The notes beneath the pieces are model-generated. The model saw nothing but the letters and a program-made list of their open reading frames with translations, was not told the DNA's origin and searched no databases. A program made the translations under genes and the position numbers. 64,000 nt of DNA from Burkholderia sp. HI2500. Lineage in GTDB: Bacteria > Pseudomonadota > Gammaproteobacteria > Burkholderiales > Burkholderiaceae. The stretch lies in assembly GCF_002223055.1 (NCBI RefSeq), contig NZ_NKFL01000004.1, positions 1,488,001 to 1,552,000 of the forward strand, read 5' to 3'. Below are positions 1 through 8,041 of the stretch, piece after piece (position 1 is the stretch's first letter; each line of letters begins with the position of its first letter).

Positions 1-624
1 GAATTCGCTGAAGCCCACGAGATCACCCGCTTCGTAGAAGCCAACGAGGTTCCGCACCCACGGGAAGATCGCGATGTCGGCGATCGTGTAGGTATCGCCC
101 ATCACCCACTGGCGATTCGCGAGATGCGCGTCGAGCACGCCGAGCAGGCGCTTGGACTCATCGACGTAGCGGTCGCGCGGACGCTTGTCCTCGAAGTCGC
201 GGCCGGCGAACTTGTGGAAGAACCCGACCTGGCCGAACATCGGCCCGATGCCGCCCATCTGGAACATCACCCACTGGATCGTCTCGTAGCGGCCCGCGAG
301 ATCCTTCGGGATCAACTGGCCCGTCTTGTCCGCGAGATAGATCAGGATCGCGCCCGATTCGAACAGCGGCAGCGGCTTGCCGTCCGGGCCGTTCGGATCG
401 ATGATCGCCGGGATCTTGTTGTTCGGGTTCAGCGACAGGAACGCGGGCGACAGCTGGTCGTTCGTGTCGAAGCGCACGAGGTGCGGCTCGTACGGCAGGC
501 CGGTTTCCTCGAGCATGATCGACACCTTGACGCCGTTCGGCGTCGGCAGCGAGTAGAGCTGGAGACGGTCGGGATGCTGGGCCGGCCACTTTTGCGTGAT
601 CGGGAAGGCGGACAGGTCGGACAT
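1..624 (-). CDS. Glutathione S-transferase (C-terminus cut by window edge)
   Basis: This minus-strand reading frame starts at the ATG at 624-622 and runs off the window start without a stop, so only the first 208 residues are present. The N-terminal thioredoxin-like half has the GST pattern: LYSLPTPNGVKVSIMLEE, then NPNNKIPAI (the cis-proline region that binds glutathione), then LFESGAILIYLADK. The all-helical second domain follows from about residue 95 (WVMFQMGGIGPMFGQ; TIADIAIFPW near the cut). The GVKVSIMLEE signature and the long linker resemble the Ure2p/YfcG/YghU (Nu-class) branch, which often has disulfide reductase or peroxidase activity. The substrate is unknown. The gene lies upstream of, and in the same direction as, whatever lies left of the window; the porin gene behind it is also on the minus strand. 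Confidence 0.9.
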   Translation of the reverse strand, partial: MSDLSAFPITQKWPAQHPDRLQLYSLPTPNGVKVSIMLEETGLPYEPHLVRFDTNDQLSPAFLSLNPNNKIPAIIDPNGPDGKPLPLFESGAILIYLADKTGQLIPKDLAGRYETIQWVMFQMGGIGPMFGQVGFFHKFAGRDFEDKRPRDRYVDESKRLLGVLDAHLANRQWVMGDTYTIADIAIFPWVRNLVGFYEAGDLVGFSEF

Positions 625-806
625 GGAGGGTCGCTCGTCGAAGTGAAGGATCCGCGCCCCGTTCCTGCCGCCGCACGCGCCACGGTCGATGGCGAGACGG
701 CACGGCGGAGCGCGCCGAAAACGCCCACTGTAGCCGATCCCGCGGATCGATGCAGGCGGTGGCCACGCGCGACCGCCGCGGCATCGTCAGGCGCCGCCGG
801 CAACCG

Positions 807-1931
807 TCAGAAGGTGTGCCGCAGCCCGATCATCGCGGCCGTCGTGCCGACGCCCGGCGCAACCGGCTGCCCGTACACGAGCATCTGGTCCATCGTGCCG
901 CGGTTGTTCACGTGGCCGACCTGCGCATAGACCATCGTCCGCTTCGACAGGCTGTAGTCGGCCGCGAGCACGACCGCCGTCGACTTGTTCGTCGAGACGT
1001 TGCGATCCTTCAGGTAATACACCGCGGACGTCACCTGCAGCGCGGGCGTGAAGCGATAGCCGATGCCGGCCGACAGCATGTCGAGGTTCACCTTGTCCGC
1101 ATGCGACGGATTCCTGCCGTTGCCGTACGACGCCGACACCGAGAAACCGTGGATCGTGTACTTCGCGCCGACGTAGATGAAACGGTTGTTGTCGACGCCG
1201 GTCGGCGCGACGCCCGGCACCGGGCTCGTGTCGTGGCCGTTGTAGTAGGCGGCCGAAGCGTTCAGCCCGTCGTTCGCATACCTGAGCACGACCGACTCGC
1301 GCGTGCCGCCCTGGAACTGCCCGGCCACGCCACCCGGCGCGTATTCGAGCGCGATCGACGCACCCGCGAAGGTCGGCGACTGGTAGACGAGCGCATTGCT
1401 GTCGTACAGCGCGCCGATCGCTGCGTTGGTGCTCGTCCCCGACCAGCCGGCTGCCGTGTTCAGGCCGAGCCACGCGATCAGCACGCTGCCGAAGAACTGC
1501 GCGTTGCGCACGTCGGTGTCGGCCATCGCGTAGATCATCGGCACGATCTGGCGGCCGGCCGTGAACGTGCCGAACGGGCCCGACACGCCGAGCGACGCGA
1601 CCTGGTTGAAGATCGCGACGGCGCCCGGCGTGTCGCTCAACTGCAGCTTGCCGCTGCCGCTGTCGAACGAGCCCTGCAGCTTGAAGTTGACCTTGTAGCC
1701 GCCGCCGATGTCCTCGCTGCCCTTGATGCCCCAGAAGCTCGAGTAGATGCCGCCGTCCTTCATGCGAAACACCTTGCCGGTATTCGGCGCGGTCGGGCTG
1801 AACGACGCCGCCGACGTGCTCTGGTACAGCAGGCCCGAGTCGATCACGCCGTAGAGCGTGACGGAGGATTGGGCATGCGCGAGCGCCGAACAGCCGGCAA
1901 GCGCCGCGAGCGCGGCCAGTTTCGTCTTCAT
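807..1931 (-). CDS. Outer-membrane general porin (Gram-negative porin family)
   Basis: The 374-residue product has a signal peptide (MKTKLAALAALAGCSALAHA, cleavage expected before QSSVTLYG). It then has the typical betaproteobacterial porin start SSVTLYGVIDSGLLYQ, and the IKGSEDIGGGYKVNFKLQ motif in the first strands. It ends in a C-terminal phenylalanine (IGLRHTF), the BAM recognition signal of outer-membrane beta barrels. Length matches trimeric 16-strand porins such as OpcP/Omp38-type proteins. It should form a diffusion channel for small hydrophilic solutes. A GGAG ribosome-binding site lies just upstream of the start. A 9-bp hairpin sits in the leader (1956-1979). The gene appears monocistronic, with the MalT-like regulator gene upstream on the same strand. 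Confidence 0.92.
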   Translation of the reverse strand: MKTKLAALAALAGCSALAHAQSSVTLYGVIDSGLLYQSTSAASFSPTAPNTGKVFRMKDGGIYSSFWGIKGSEDIGGGYKVNFKLQGSFDSGSGKLQLSDTPGAVAIFNQVASLGVSGPFGTFTAGRQIVPMIYAMADTDVRNAQFFGSVLIAWLGLNTAAGWSGTSTNAAIGALYDSNALVYQSPTFAGASIALEYAPGGVAGQFQGGTRESVVLRYANDGLNASAAYYNGHDTSPVPGVAPTGVDNNRFIYVGAKYTIHGFSVSASYGNGRNPSHADKVNLDMLSAGIGYRFTPALQVTSAVYYLKDRNVSTNKSTAVVLAADYSLSKRTMVYAQVGHVNNRGTMDQMLVYGQPVAPGVGTTAAMIGLRHTF

Positions 1932-1955
1932 CGAAGTCTCCAGGGTCGTATTGGA

Positions 1956-1979
1956 CCGGACGGGGTCGAGCCCGTCCGG
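1956..1979 (-). promoter_or_regulatory. Stem-loop in the porin 5' leader
   Basis: CCGGACGGG and CCCGTCCGG are perfect 9-bp arms around a 6-nt loop, 24 nt upstream of the porin ATG. No U-run follows on the porin strand, so it is not a canonical terminator. It may affect leader stability or be a regulatory target, which is speculative. Confidence 0.35.
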
Positions 1980-2111
1980 GTGAAGCAGGGAGGCTAGCGG
2001 GAGGGTGTGACAGGCGACGCCCGCCTGAGCCGTGCGGAAAGACTACGCAACGGCGGGCGGCCGCTCCCCCCCATGCGCGGGGGGCAGGGTTGCGGAGAAT
2101 CGAAGGAAAGC

Positions 2112-2129
2112 GGGCGCGACGATGCGCCC
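2112..2129 (-). terminator. Probable intrinsic terminator of the MalT-like gene
   Basis: Read on the minus strand, GGGCGC-ATCGTC-GCGCCC is followed by GCTTTCCTT, about 25 nt after the stop codon of the MalT-like regulator. The stem is short but perfect and the downstream stretch is moderately U-rich. Confidence 0.5.
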
Positions 2130-2154
2130 GACTGGCGAAACCGGCGTTACGACG

Positions 2155-4857
2155 TCAGGGCGCGCTTTCGAGCAGGCCGAGCACCAGCGCGCGGCGCACC
2201 GCATGCTTGCGCGAACTGGCGTCGAGCTTGCCGAACAGGTTCTTCAGGTGCCACTTCACGGTTTCCTCGCCAACGGCCAGCGCCACCGCGATCTCCTTGT
2301 TCGACAGGTTGCGCGCAAGCAGCTCGAGAATCGCGCGCTCCTTGGGCGTCAGCACGACGCTCGGCACCGCGCGCGGGCTGGCCGCGACGCGCGGGGCCGG
2401 CGGCACGATGCGTGGCTGCGGCAGCGCGTGCCGCGCGGGGCCGGCGCCGGCGACCGCTTCGTCGCCGGCACGGCGCGCCCAGTCGGCGATGGCCGGATGC
2501 GCGTCGGCGAGCGTGCGCGTCAGCCCGAACAGGTCGGCCAGGTTCATCGCTTCGTCGAGCAACGCACGGCCGCCGCCGCACGACTGTTCGCGCGCGAACG
2601 CGCTGAGCGCCATGATCTCGATGCGCGCCTGCCCCATGCTCATTTCGCGGGCCAGCACGGCGGCTTCGTCGAGCGCTGCGCTTGCGTCGTCCCAGCGGCG
2701 CGCGGCCAGCGCGGCACCCGCGTGCGCGGTGGCCTGAAGCAGCACGACGGGGCGCCGCCACAACGGCCCGTGCGACGGAAACTCGGCCGCGGCGATTGCA
2801 TCGATCCGCTCGACGAGCGCGTGGCAGGTCGCCTCGCGATAACGCGCCGCATGAATGCGCACCTGTTCGGCGAGGCTCGCGACCGACAGGCGCGGCAGGC
2901 GGCGCGCGACACCCATCGCGTCGAGCGCTTCGAGCAGGTCGATCGCGCGGTGCTCGACGCCGCGCAGCAGCGCGATGCGCGCGGCGGTGCGATAGCCGAG
3001 CAGCACGGTGTCAGGCGTGCCCGCATGTTCGAGCACATCGAGGCGGTTCGCGAGCAGCGCGGCGGCCTGGTCGACACGGTCGGCCTCGTACGCGAGCGCC
3101 GCGCACATCGCCGCGAGCATGCAGGTGAGCGGATGGCGGCGCCCGAGATCGGCTTCCGCACGCGCCAGCGCCGGAGACAGCGCGTCGTCGGCCAGCCGCA
3201 CCTGGCCCTCGCGCAGGTAGCTCAGGCCCGTGATCAGCTCGCCCCAGCGTGCGACGTAGCCGAACCCGGCCGCCGTCTCGCCGCGCGGCGCCGCGTGCTG
3301 GAAGCGGCGCGCCTGCGCCGGTTCGCCGACGATGATCGCGCGCGCCGACAGCCGGTTCGCGTGCATTTGCGCGAGCCACGTCGCCGCCGGCGGCGTGAAG
3401 TCGGCCCACGGCTCGAACAGCTCGACGAAGCGGTCGATTTCGTCGGCGTAATACGCGGCCGCGCTGAGGATCAGCGCGCATTCGTAGCGCATCGCCGCGG
3501 GCGTGCCGGAGTCCGCGAGGATGCCCGCGATCTGGCGTTGCGCCTCGACATGGCGCTCGCCGAGCGCCAGCGCCCAGGCCACCGCGACACGCAGCGTCGG
3601 GCGCTTGTCGAGCTCCGCGTCGGGCAGCAGCGCGAGCCAGTCGAGCACGTCGTTGATGCGGCCCTGCTTGATCGCATCCTCGAGGCAGCGCTGCGCGAGC
3701 GCGTACGCGACCTCGAACTGGCCGGCCGCATACGCGTGGCGCGCGGCTTCCTCGGTCATCCCGTGCGCGTCGAGCCAGGCAGCCGCCCGTGCATGCAGCG
3801 CGCTGCGCTCGGTGTCCGGGCCCGCGGCCAGGCGGTCGCGCAGCGTGTCGCGCACGAGCGGATGCAGCCGGCACCAGTCCGAATCGTCCGACGCAATGAA
3901 CAGCGGCGTGTCGCGTGCGAGTCGGGCGAGACGGTCGGGTGCGCCTGCGTCGTCGAGCAACGCGGCGCACAGCGACGGATGCAGGCGATCGGCGACGCTC
4001 GTGCGCGTCAGGAACACAGTGTCGTCGGCCGACAGGTTCGCGAGCAGCAGCTCGACGAGCCGGTCGCGCGTGCCGTCCACGCGGGCGGCGAGTGCGTCGA
4101 CCGCCTGGCGCGGATCGGCCGAGCGCGCCATCGCGGCCATCGCGAGCTGCAGGCCGAGCGGCCAGCCGTCGACGCGTTCGAACAGCCGCGCGCACGCGTC
4201 GGCGTCGACCCGCTGCGCAAAGCGCCCGCCGACCAGCGCGATCGTCTCGTCGAGCGTGAAGCGCAGCCAGTCCGGGCCCGCGAGCGTGCACTGCCCGCCG
4301 GCGAGCAGGTCGCCGGCCACGTGATCGAGCCCGCGCCGCGCGGCAACCACGACATGCAGGTTTTGCGGCGCGTTGTGCAGCACGTAGGTCAGCGCATCGA
4401 GGCCGGTGGGCGGCAACCGCTCCGCATCGTCGACGATCAGCAGCGCATCGATCGACAGTTGCGCGACCTCGGCCAGCCACGCCGTCACGCCTTCCAGCGC
4501 GCGCGCCGCGTCGGCCGTGCCGACCGGGATCAGGCGCCCGAAGCCGGGCCGCGCGCAACCGGTCCGCACCGCCTGCACGAGCCCTTGCAGCAAGCGCGCC
4601 GCATCGTCGCGCTCGTCGGCCGACAGCCATACGACCGCACGGCCGAGCGCGAGGGTTTCGCGGCGCCATTGCGCGAGCAGCGACGTCTTGCCGTAACCGG
4701 CCGGCGCCTGCACCAGCGTGACCGGCCGGCCGTCGAAAGCGGGTGCGGCAAGGCTCAGCCGCGCGCGGGCCAGCAACTGCGCCGGCACGCGCGGCGCGGT
4801 CGTCTTCAGGACCAGTTCGGTGGGAGGCGCGTCGGCGCGATCGGGTGGGTGAGCCAT
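2155..4857 (-). CDS. MalT-like ATP-dependent LuxR-family transcriptional activator
   Basis: I place the start at the ATG at 4857 (MAHPPDRADAPPTELVLKTT), giving 900 aa. The frame extends 102 codons upstream, but that part looks non-coding and would leave no divergent promoter. The N-terminal P-loop (QAPAGYGKTSLLAQW, about residue 50) and a Walker B-like stretch (ALLIVDDAERL) define a STAND-type ATPase. A long alpha-helical, TPR-like region follows. The last ~65 residues are a LuxR HTH (LTPKERAILELLARNLSNKEIA, VKWHLKNLFGKL). This MalT/large-LuxR architecture senses an inducer through the central region in an ATP-dependent way and activates nearby catabolic genes. The gene is divergent from the 5.1-11.2 kb run, which is its most obvious candidate target. 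The inducer is unknown. Confidence 0.9.
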   Translation of the reverse strand: MAHPPDRADAPPTELVLKTTAPRVPAQLLARARLSLAAPAFDGRPVTLVQAPAGYGKTSLLAQWRRETLALGRAVVWLSADERDDAARLLQGLVQAVRTGCARPGFGRLIPVGTADAARALEGVTAWLAEVAQLSIDALLIVDDAERLPPTGLDALTYVLHNAPQNLHVVVAARRGLDHVAGDLLAGGQCTLAGPDWLRFTLDETIALVGGRFAQRVDADACARLFERVDGWPLGLQLAMAAMARSADPRQAVDALAARVDGTRDRLVELLLANLSADDTVFLTRTSVADRLHPSLCAALLDDAGAPDRLARLARDTPLFIASDDSDWCRLHPLVRDTLRDRLAAGPDTERSALHARAAAWLDAHGMTEEAARHAYAAGQFEVAYALAQRCLEDAIKQGRINDVLDWLALLPDAELDKRPTLRVAVAWALALGERHVEAQRQIAGILADSGTPAAMRYECALILSAAAYYADEIDRFVELFEPWADFTPPAATWLAQMHANRLSARAIIVGEPAQARRFQHAAPRGETAAGFGYVARWGELITGLSYLREGQVRLADDALSPALARAEADLGRRHPLTCMLAAMCAALAYEADRVDQAAALLANRLDVLEHAGTPDTVLLGYRTAARIALLRGVEHRAIDLLEALDAMGVARRLPRLSVASLAEQVRIHAARYREATCHALVERIDAIAAAEFPSHGPLWRRPVVLLQATAHAGAALAARRWDDASAALDEAAVLAREMSMGQARIEIMALSAFAREQSCGGGRALLDEAMNLADLFGLTRTLADAHPAIADWARRAGDEAVAGAGPARHALPQPRIVPPAPRVAASPRAVPSVVLTPKERAILELLARNLSNKEIAVALAVGEETVKWHLKNLFGKLDASSRKHAVRRALVLGLLESAP

Positions 4858-5036
4858 CGGGGCAGCAGTCGGAATCCGGCGGTGCCGTGGGGGCCAGCGT
4901 CCGGGGTGGGTGTGGGGGGAAGGATCGGCCGAACCGCGTTCGCGCGTCAATCCCCCCCGCGACGAGTGGGGCCGCGCCGGCACGGCGTCGATAGCATGGG
5001 TTCCGATGCAAGACGAACACCACGAGGAGCCCACCC

Positions 5037-5087
5037 ATGAAGATCGTATCGACCGGCACGCGGCGCAGCGCGGCGCTCGCCGGATAA
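5037..5087 (+). CDS. Possible 16-residue leader ORF ahead of the Usp fusion gene
   Basis: A GAGGAG Shine-Dalgarno sequence lies 7 nt before an ATG that opens a 16-codon frame (MKIVSTGTRRSAALAG, stop TAA). It ends 13 nt before the ATG of the universal-stress-protein fusion. Good SD spacing and tight placement suggest translation, either as a coupling or leader peptide or as a decayed gene start. There is no homology basis. Confidence 0.3.
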   Translation: MKIVSTGTRRSAALAG

Positions 5088-5100
5088 GCGGAGCGGCACG

Positions 5101-6063
5101 ATGTACCGCCATCTGCTCGTGACGGTCGACGGCTCGCCCGGCGGCATCGACGCGATCGGCCATGCGCTCGAACTGGCGCGTGCGGTCGGCGCCCGGGTCA
5201 CGTTCATGCTGACCGGCGCCGCGCCGGACTCGCGTTTATCCGGAGCGCGGCTGCCGGAGCACGGTGCGAAAGTGGAAGCCGCCGCGCGGGCACAGGGGTT
5301 GTCTCATGCGATCGCGGGGGCCGGCCATCCGGGGGCCGGCCATCCGGGGGCCGGCCATCCGGGGGCCGGCGACGCAGCGCCCGGTGCGCTGGCGGCCGAA
5401 CTCGGCTGCGACCTGATCGGCGTCGCGGCGCTGCCGCACGATGCCGATGCGGCGGCCTGCGCGCAACGGCAGCACCTGCTCGCGATGAGCGGCGTGCCGG
5501 TGCTCGTGTGCACGTCGCGGCGCACGCCTGCCGAGGCGCGCGTGATGGCGCGTTGCCTCGATGCGCATCGTGCGGTCGAAGGGTGGCTGCATGCGTTGAT
5601 GACGACCGGCGTACCCGCAAACGTGGACGCGCCGCAGCGGCAAGCGGCCGATATGCAGGAGGCGCTGGCATCGCTCGCCGCCTTGCAGCACGCCCGGGTC
5701 GGCACGGCCGCCGAAGCGCGCCTGTTCGCGGCATTGCGCATCCGTGCGGAGTGCGTCGCGGCCGAACTGGACGAACTCGACCGCCAGCGGCAGCGCGACG
5801 CGCAAGCCCTCGATGCGCTCATGCGGATCGCCGCGGAAGGGCTGCCGTCGGCCGCGTTCGACACGGCGCTCGCCCGCTATGCGCACGGCGCGTTCGAGCA
5901 GATGGGACGGATGGAAGGCGTGATTTTCCCGGCCGCGCGGCGCTATCTCGGCGACGCGGACTGGGCAGAGCTAGATGAATCGCTGGCGGACGGCGCAGCC
6001 GCGACGCCGCCACGCGCAAACGAACCGAACGAACCCGACGATGCGCGGCGCGCATCCGACTGA
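5101..6063 (+). CDS. UspA-domain protein with C-terminal hemerythrin (HHE)-like helical domain
   Basis: The 320-aa product starts MYRHLLVTVDGSPGGIDAIGHALELARAVGARVTF, the classic UspA nucleotide-binding fold opening (hydrophobic strand, D-G-S, long helix). The Usp half ends near residue 145 (VPVLVCTSRR). From about residue 150 it is helical. The final part (YAHGAFEQMGRMEGVIFPAARRYL, then DADWAEL) resembles the C-terminal HHE signature H..xE..lfP found in hemerythrin cation-binding domains, though several ligand histidines are hard to place, so iron binding is uncertain. Between residues 72 and 91 is an in-frame five-residue repeat (AGHPG) from a 15-bp tandem repeat. It is the first complete gene of the plus-strand run, 18 nt ahead of the quinone oxidoreductase gene. 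A role in redox, oxygen or NO stress sensing is inferred. Confidence 0.75.
   Translation: MYRHLLVTVDGSPGGIDAIGHALELARAVGARVTFMLTGAAPDSRLSGARLPEHGAKVEAAARAQGLSHAIAGAGHPGAGHPGAGHPGAGDAAPGALAAELGCDLIGVAALPHDADAAACAQRQHLLAMSGVPVLVCTSRRTPAEARVMARCLDAHRAVEGWLHALMTTGVPANVDAPQRQAADMQEALASLAALQHARVGTAAEARLFAALRIRAECVAAELDELDRQRQRDAQALDALMRIAAEGLPSAAFDTALARYAHGAFEQMGRMEGVIFPAARRYLGDADWAELDESLADGAAATPPRANEPNEPDDARRASD
5316..5370 (+). repeat. 15-bp in-frame tandem repeat, 3.7 copies
   Basis: The unit GGGGGCCGGCCATCC repeats at 5316, 5331 and 5346 with a 10-bp partial copy at 5361. It lies inside the Usp fusion gene and encodes repeats of Ala-Gly-His-Pro-Gly. Copies are identical, which suggests recent slippage. 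Because the unit is a multiple of three, copy-number change keeps the frame. Confidence 0.95.
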
Positions 6064-6081
6064 CACCCTACGGAGAACACC

Positions 6082-7062
6082 ATGGCACATGCAGTGCGAT
6101 TCCACGAAACCGGCGGCCCCGAGGTCCTGCGCTGGGAGGAAGTCGACGTCGGCGACCCGGGCCCCGGCCAGGTCCGCCTGCGCCACGACGCGGTCGGCCT
6201 GAATTTCGCCGACACGTACTTCCGCAGCGGCCTGTATCCGGTGCCGCTGCCTGCCGGCCTCGGCGTCGAGGCGGCCGGCGTGGTCGAAGCGGTCGGCCCC
6301 GGCGTGACGAACGTCGCCGTCGGCGACCGCGTGACCTACACGGGCTTCCTGAACACGCTCGGCGCGTACAGCACCGAACGGCTGATTCCCGCCGCGCCGC
6401 TCGTGCGGCTGCCGGCCGGCATCACGTGCGAAACGGCCGCGGCGATGACGATGCGCGGCCTGACGTCGGCCTACCTGCTGCGCCGCATCCATGCGTTCGC
6501 ACCGGGCGACACGATCCTGCTGCACGCGGCCGCCGGCGGCGTCGGGCTGATTGTGTCGCAATGGGCGAAGCTGCTCGGGCTCAAGGTGATCGGCACCGTC
6601 TCCAGCGAGCACAAGGCCGAAATCGCCCGCGCACACGGTTGCGATCACACGATCGACTACAGCCGCGAGGACGTCGCGAAGCGCGTGCGCGAGCTGACGG
6701 ACGGTGCGGGCGTCGACGTCGTGTTCGACAGCGTCGGCAAGGACACCTTCGAAGGCTCACTCGATTCGCTGAAGCGGCGCGGGCTGATGGTGTGCGTCGG
6801 CACCGCGTCGGGCCCGATCCCGCCGTTCGATCCGCAGCGCCTCGCGATGAAAGGCTCGCTATACCTGACGCGCCCGGCGCTGGCCGACTACATCGCCGAT
6901 CCGGCCGAGAAGAACGACCTGGCCGGCGAACTGTTCGCGCACGTCGCGGCCGGCCGGATCCGGATCGAGATCAACCAGCGCTACGCGCTGCAGGACGCCG
7001 CGCAGGCGCATCGCGATCTCGAATCGCGCAAGACGACCGGTTCGTCGGTGTTCATGGTCTGA
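6082..7062 (+). CDS. NADPH:quinone oxidoreductase / zinc-less MDR family
   Basis: The 326-aa product (MAHAVRFHETGGPEVLRWEE) is a medium-chain dehydrogenase/reductase of the quinone reductase (Qor, zeta-crystallin-like) class. Visible signatures are the GroES-like N-terminal half (NFADTYFRSGLYPVPLPAGLG) and the Rossmann segment LLHAAAGGVGLIVSQWAK with the AAGGVG nucleotide-binding motif. No structural zinc cysteine cluster is visible, as expected for Qor. It would reduce quinones or alpha,beta-unsaturated carbonyls with NADPH. A GGAGAA ribosome-binding site precedes the start. It ends 10 nt before the dioxygenase gene, so the two are almost certainly co-transcribed. Confidence 0.9.
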   Translation: MAHAVRFHETGGPEVLRWEEVDVGDPGPGQVRLRHDAVGLNFADTYFRSGLYPVPLPAGLGVEAAGVVEAVGPGVTNVAVGDRVTYTGFLNTLGAYSTERLIPAAPLVRLPAGITCETAAAMTMRGLTSAYLLRRIHAFAPGDTILLHAAAGGVGLIVSQWAKLLGLKVIGTVSSEHKAEIARAHGCDHTIDYSREDVAKRVRELTDGAGVDVVFDSVGKDTFEGSLDSLKRRGLMVCVGTASGPIPPFDPQRLAMKGSLYLTRPALADYIADPAEKNDLAGELFAHVAAGRIRIEINQRYALQDAAQAHRDLESRKTTGSSVFMV

Positions 7063-7072
7063 GGAGACGCGC

Positions 7073-7921
7073 ATGCGAGTCGAACCCCTGACCTGCGCGA
7101 TCGGCGCGGAACTGCTGGATGTGAGCCTCGCCGACGCCGTGCACGACGACGGCCTGTTCGCCGAGATCCGCGTGCAGCTGCTTCGCCATCGCGTGCTGTT
7201 CCTGCGCGACCAGGACATCACGCGCGCCGAGCATGTCGCGTTCGCGCGGCGCTTCGGCGAGCTCGAGGATCATCCGGTGGCCGGCAGCGATCCCGAGCAT
7301 CCGGGGCTCGTGCGGATCTACAAGTCGCCCGACCAGCCGAACGACCGCTACGAGAATGCGTGGCACAGCGATGCGAGCTGGCGCGTGGCGCCGCCGTTCG
7401 GCTGCGTACTGCGCTGCATCGACGGTCCGCCGGTTGGCGGCGACACGATGTGGGCGAACATGGTGCTCGCCTACGAGCGCCTGCCTGAACACGTGAAGCA
7501 GCAGATCGACGACTTGCGCGCGCGCCACAGCATCGAGGCGAGCTTCGGCGCGGCGATGCCGATCGACAAGCGCCTCGCGCTGAAGGCGCAGTACCCGGAC
7601 GCCGAGCATCCGGTCGTGCGCACGCATCCTGAAACCGGCGAGAAAGTGCTGTACGTGAATGCGTTCACCACGCATTTCACCAACTTCCACACGCCGGCGC
7701 GCGTGCGGGTCGGGCAGGACGCGAATCCCGGCGCCGGCCAGTTGCTGCAATACCTGGTCAGCCAGGCGTACATCCCCGAGTACCAGGTGCGCTGGCGCTG
7801 GAAGAGGCACAGCGTCGCGATCTGGGACAACCGCAGCACCCAGCACTACGCGGTGATGGACTACCCGCCGTGCGTGCGCCAGATGGAGCGCGCGGGCATC
7901 GTCGGCGACGTGCCGTTCTGA
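7073..7921 (+). CDS. TauD/TfdA-family Fe(II)/2-oxoglutarate dioxygenase
   Basis: This is a 282-aa enzyme of the taurine/alpha-ketoglutarate dioxygenase family. The iron-binding HxD is in ENAWHSDASW, and the distal His is in the WDNRSTQHYAV motif near the C-terminus, followed by the 2-oxoglutarate-binding Arg (PCVRQMER). LFLRDQDITRAEHVAFARRFG is the usual family N-terminal motif. It would hydroxylate an amine, sulfonate, ether or carnitine-like substrate with loss of CO2 and succinate. Its neighbours (quinone oxidoreductase, BKACE, MFS transporter) suggest it starts or carries out one step of a catabolic route ending in beta-keto-acid cleavage. The actual substrate is not readable from sequence. 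Confidence 0.92.
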   Translation: MRVEPLTCAIGAELLDVSLADAVHDDGLFAEIRVQLLRHRVLFLRDQDITRAEHVAFARRFGELEDHPVAGSDPEHPGLVRIYKSPDQPNDRYENAWHSDASWRVAPPFGCVLRCIDGPPVGGDTMWANMVLAYERLPEHVKQQIDDLRARHSIEASFGAAMPIDKRLALKAQYPDAEHPVVRTHPETGEKVLYVNAFTTHFTNFHTPARVRVGQDANPGAGQLLQYLVSQAYIPEYQVRWRWKRHSVAIWDNRSTQHYAVMDYPPCVRQMERAGIVGDVPF

Positions 7922-7961
7922 GCCCGCCAACACCGTAGCCCATCTCTGAAACCCCATGCAA

Positions 7962-7986
7962 CGCGCCGGGCCCGCCGCCCGGCGCG
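7962..7986. other. Intergenic perfect 10-bp stem-loop between dioxygenase and BKACE genes
   Basis: CGCGCCGGGC and GCCCGGCGCG pair perfectly around a 5-nt loop (CCGCC). No U-run follows on either strand. It sits in the 120-nt gap inside the putative operon and could be an mRNA-processing or stability element. Confidence 0.4.
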
Positions 7987-8041
7987 GCGGGATACGCACG
8001 CCCGTACGCCCGCAATACAACGATTTCCACTGGAGGACGAC

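Noticed and set aside
124..930. Long plus-strand open frames over the glutathione S-transferase and porin genes
   Set aside because: Antisense shadows of high-GC genes: Arg/Ala/His-rich, no ribosome-binding site, and the minus strand has clear family motifs.
2155..4857. The MalT-like LuxR protein as the AHL receptor for the lux-like boxes at 46.7 kb
   Set aside because: It has a STAND ATPase N-terminus rather than an autoinducer-binding domain, and it is 900 aa, not ~240 aa.
2032..5040. 1002-codon plus-strand frame across the MalT-like regulator
   Set aside because: It is the codon-phase mirror of the regulator; composition is Arg/Gln/His/Ala-rich with no domain, while the minus strand shows P-loop and LuxR HTH.
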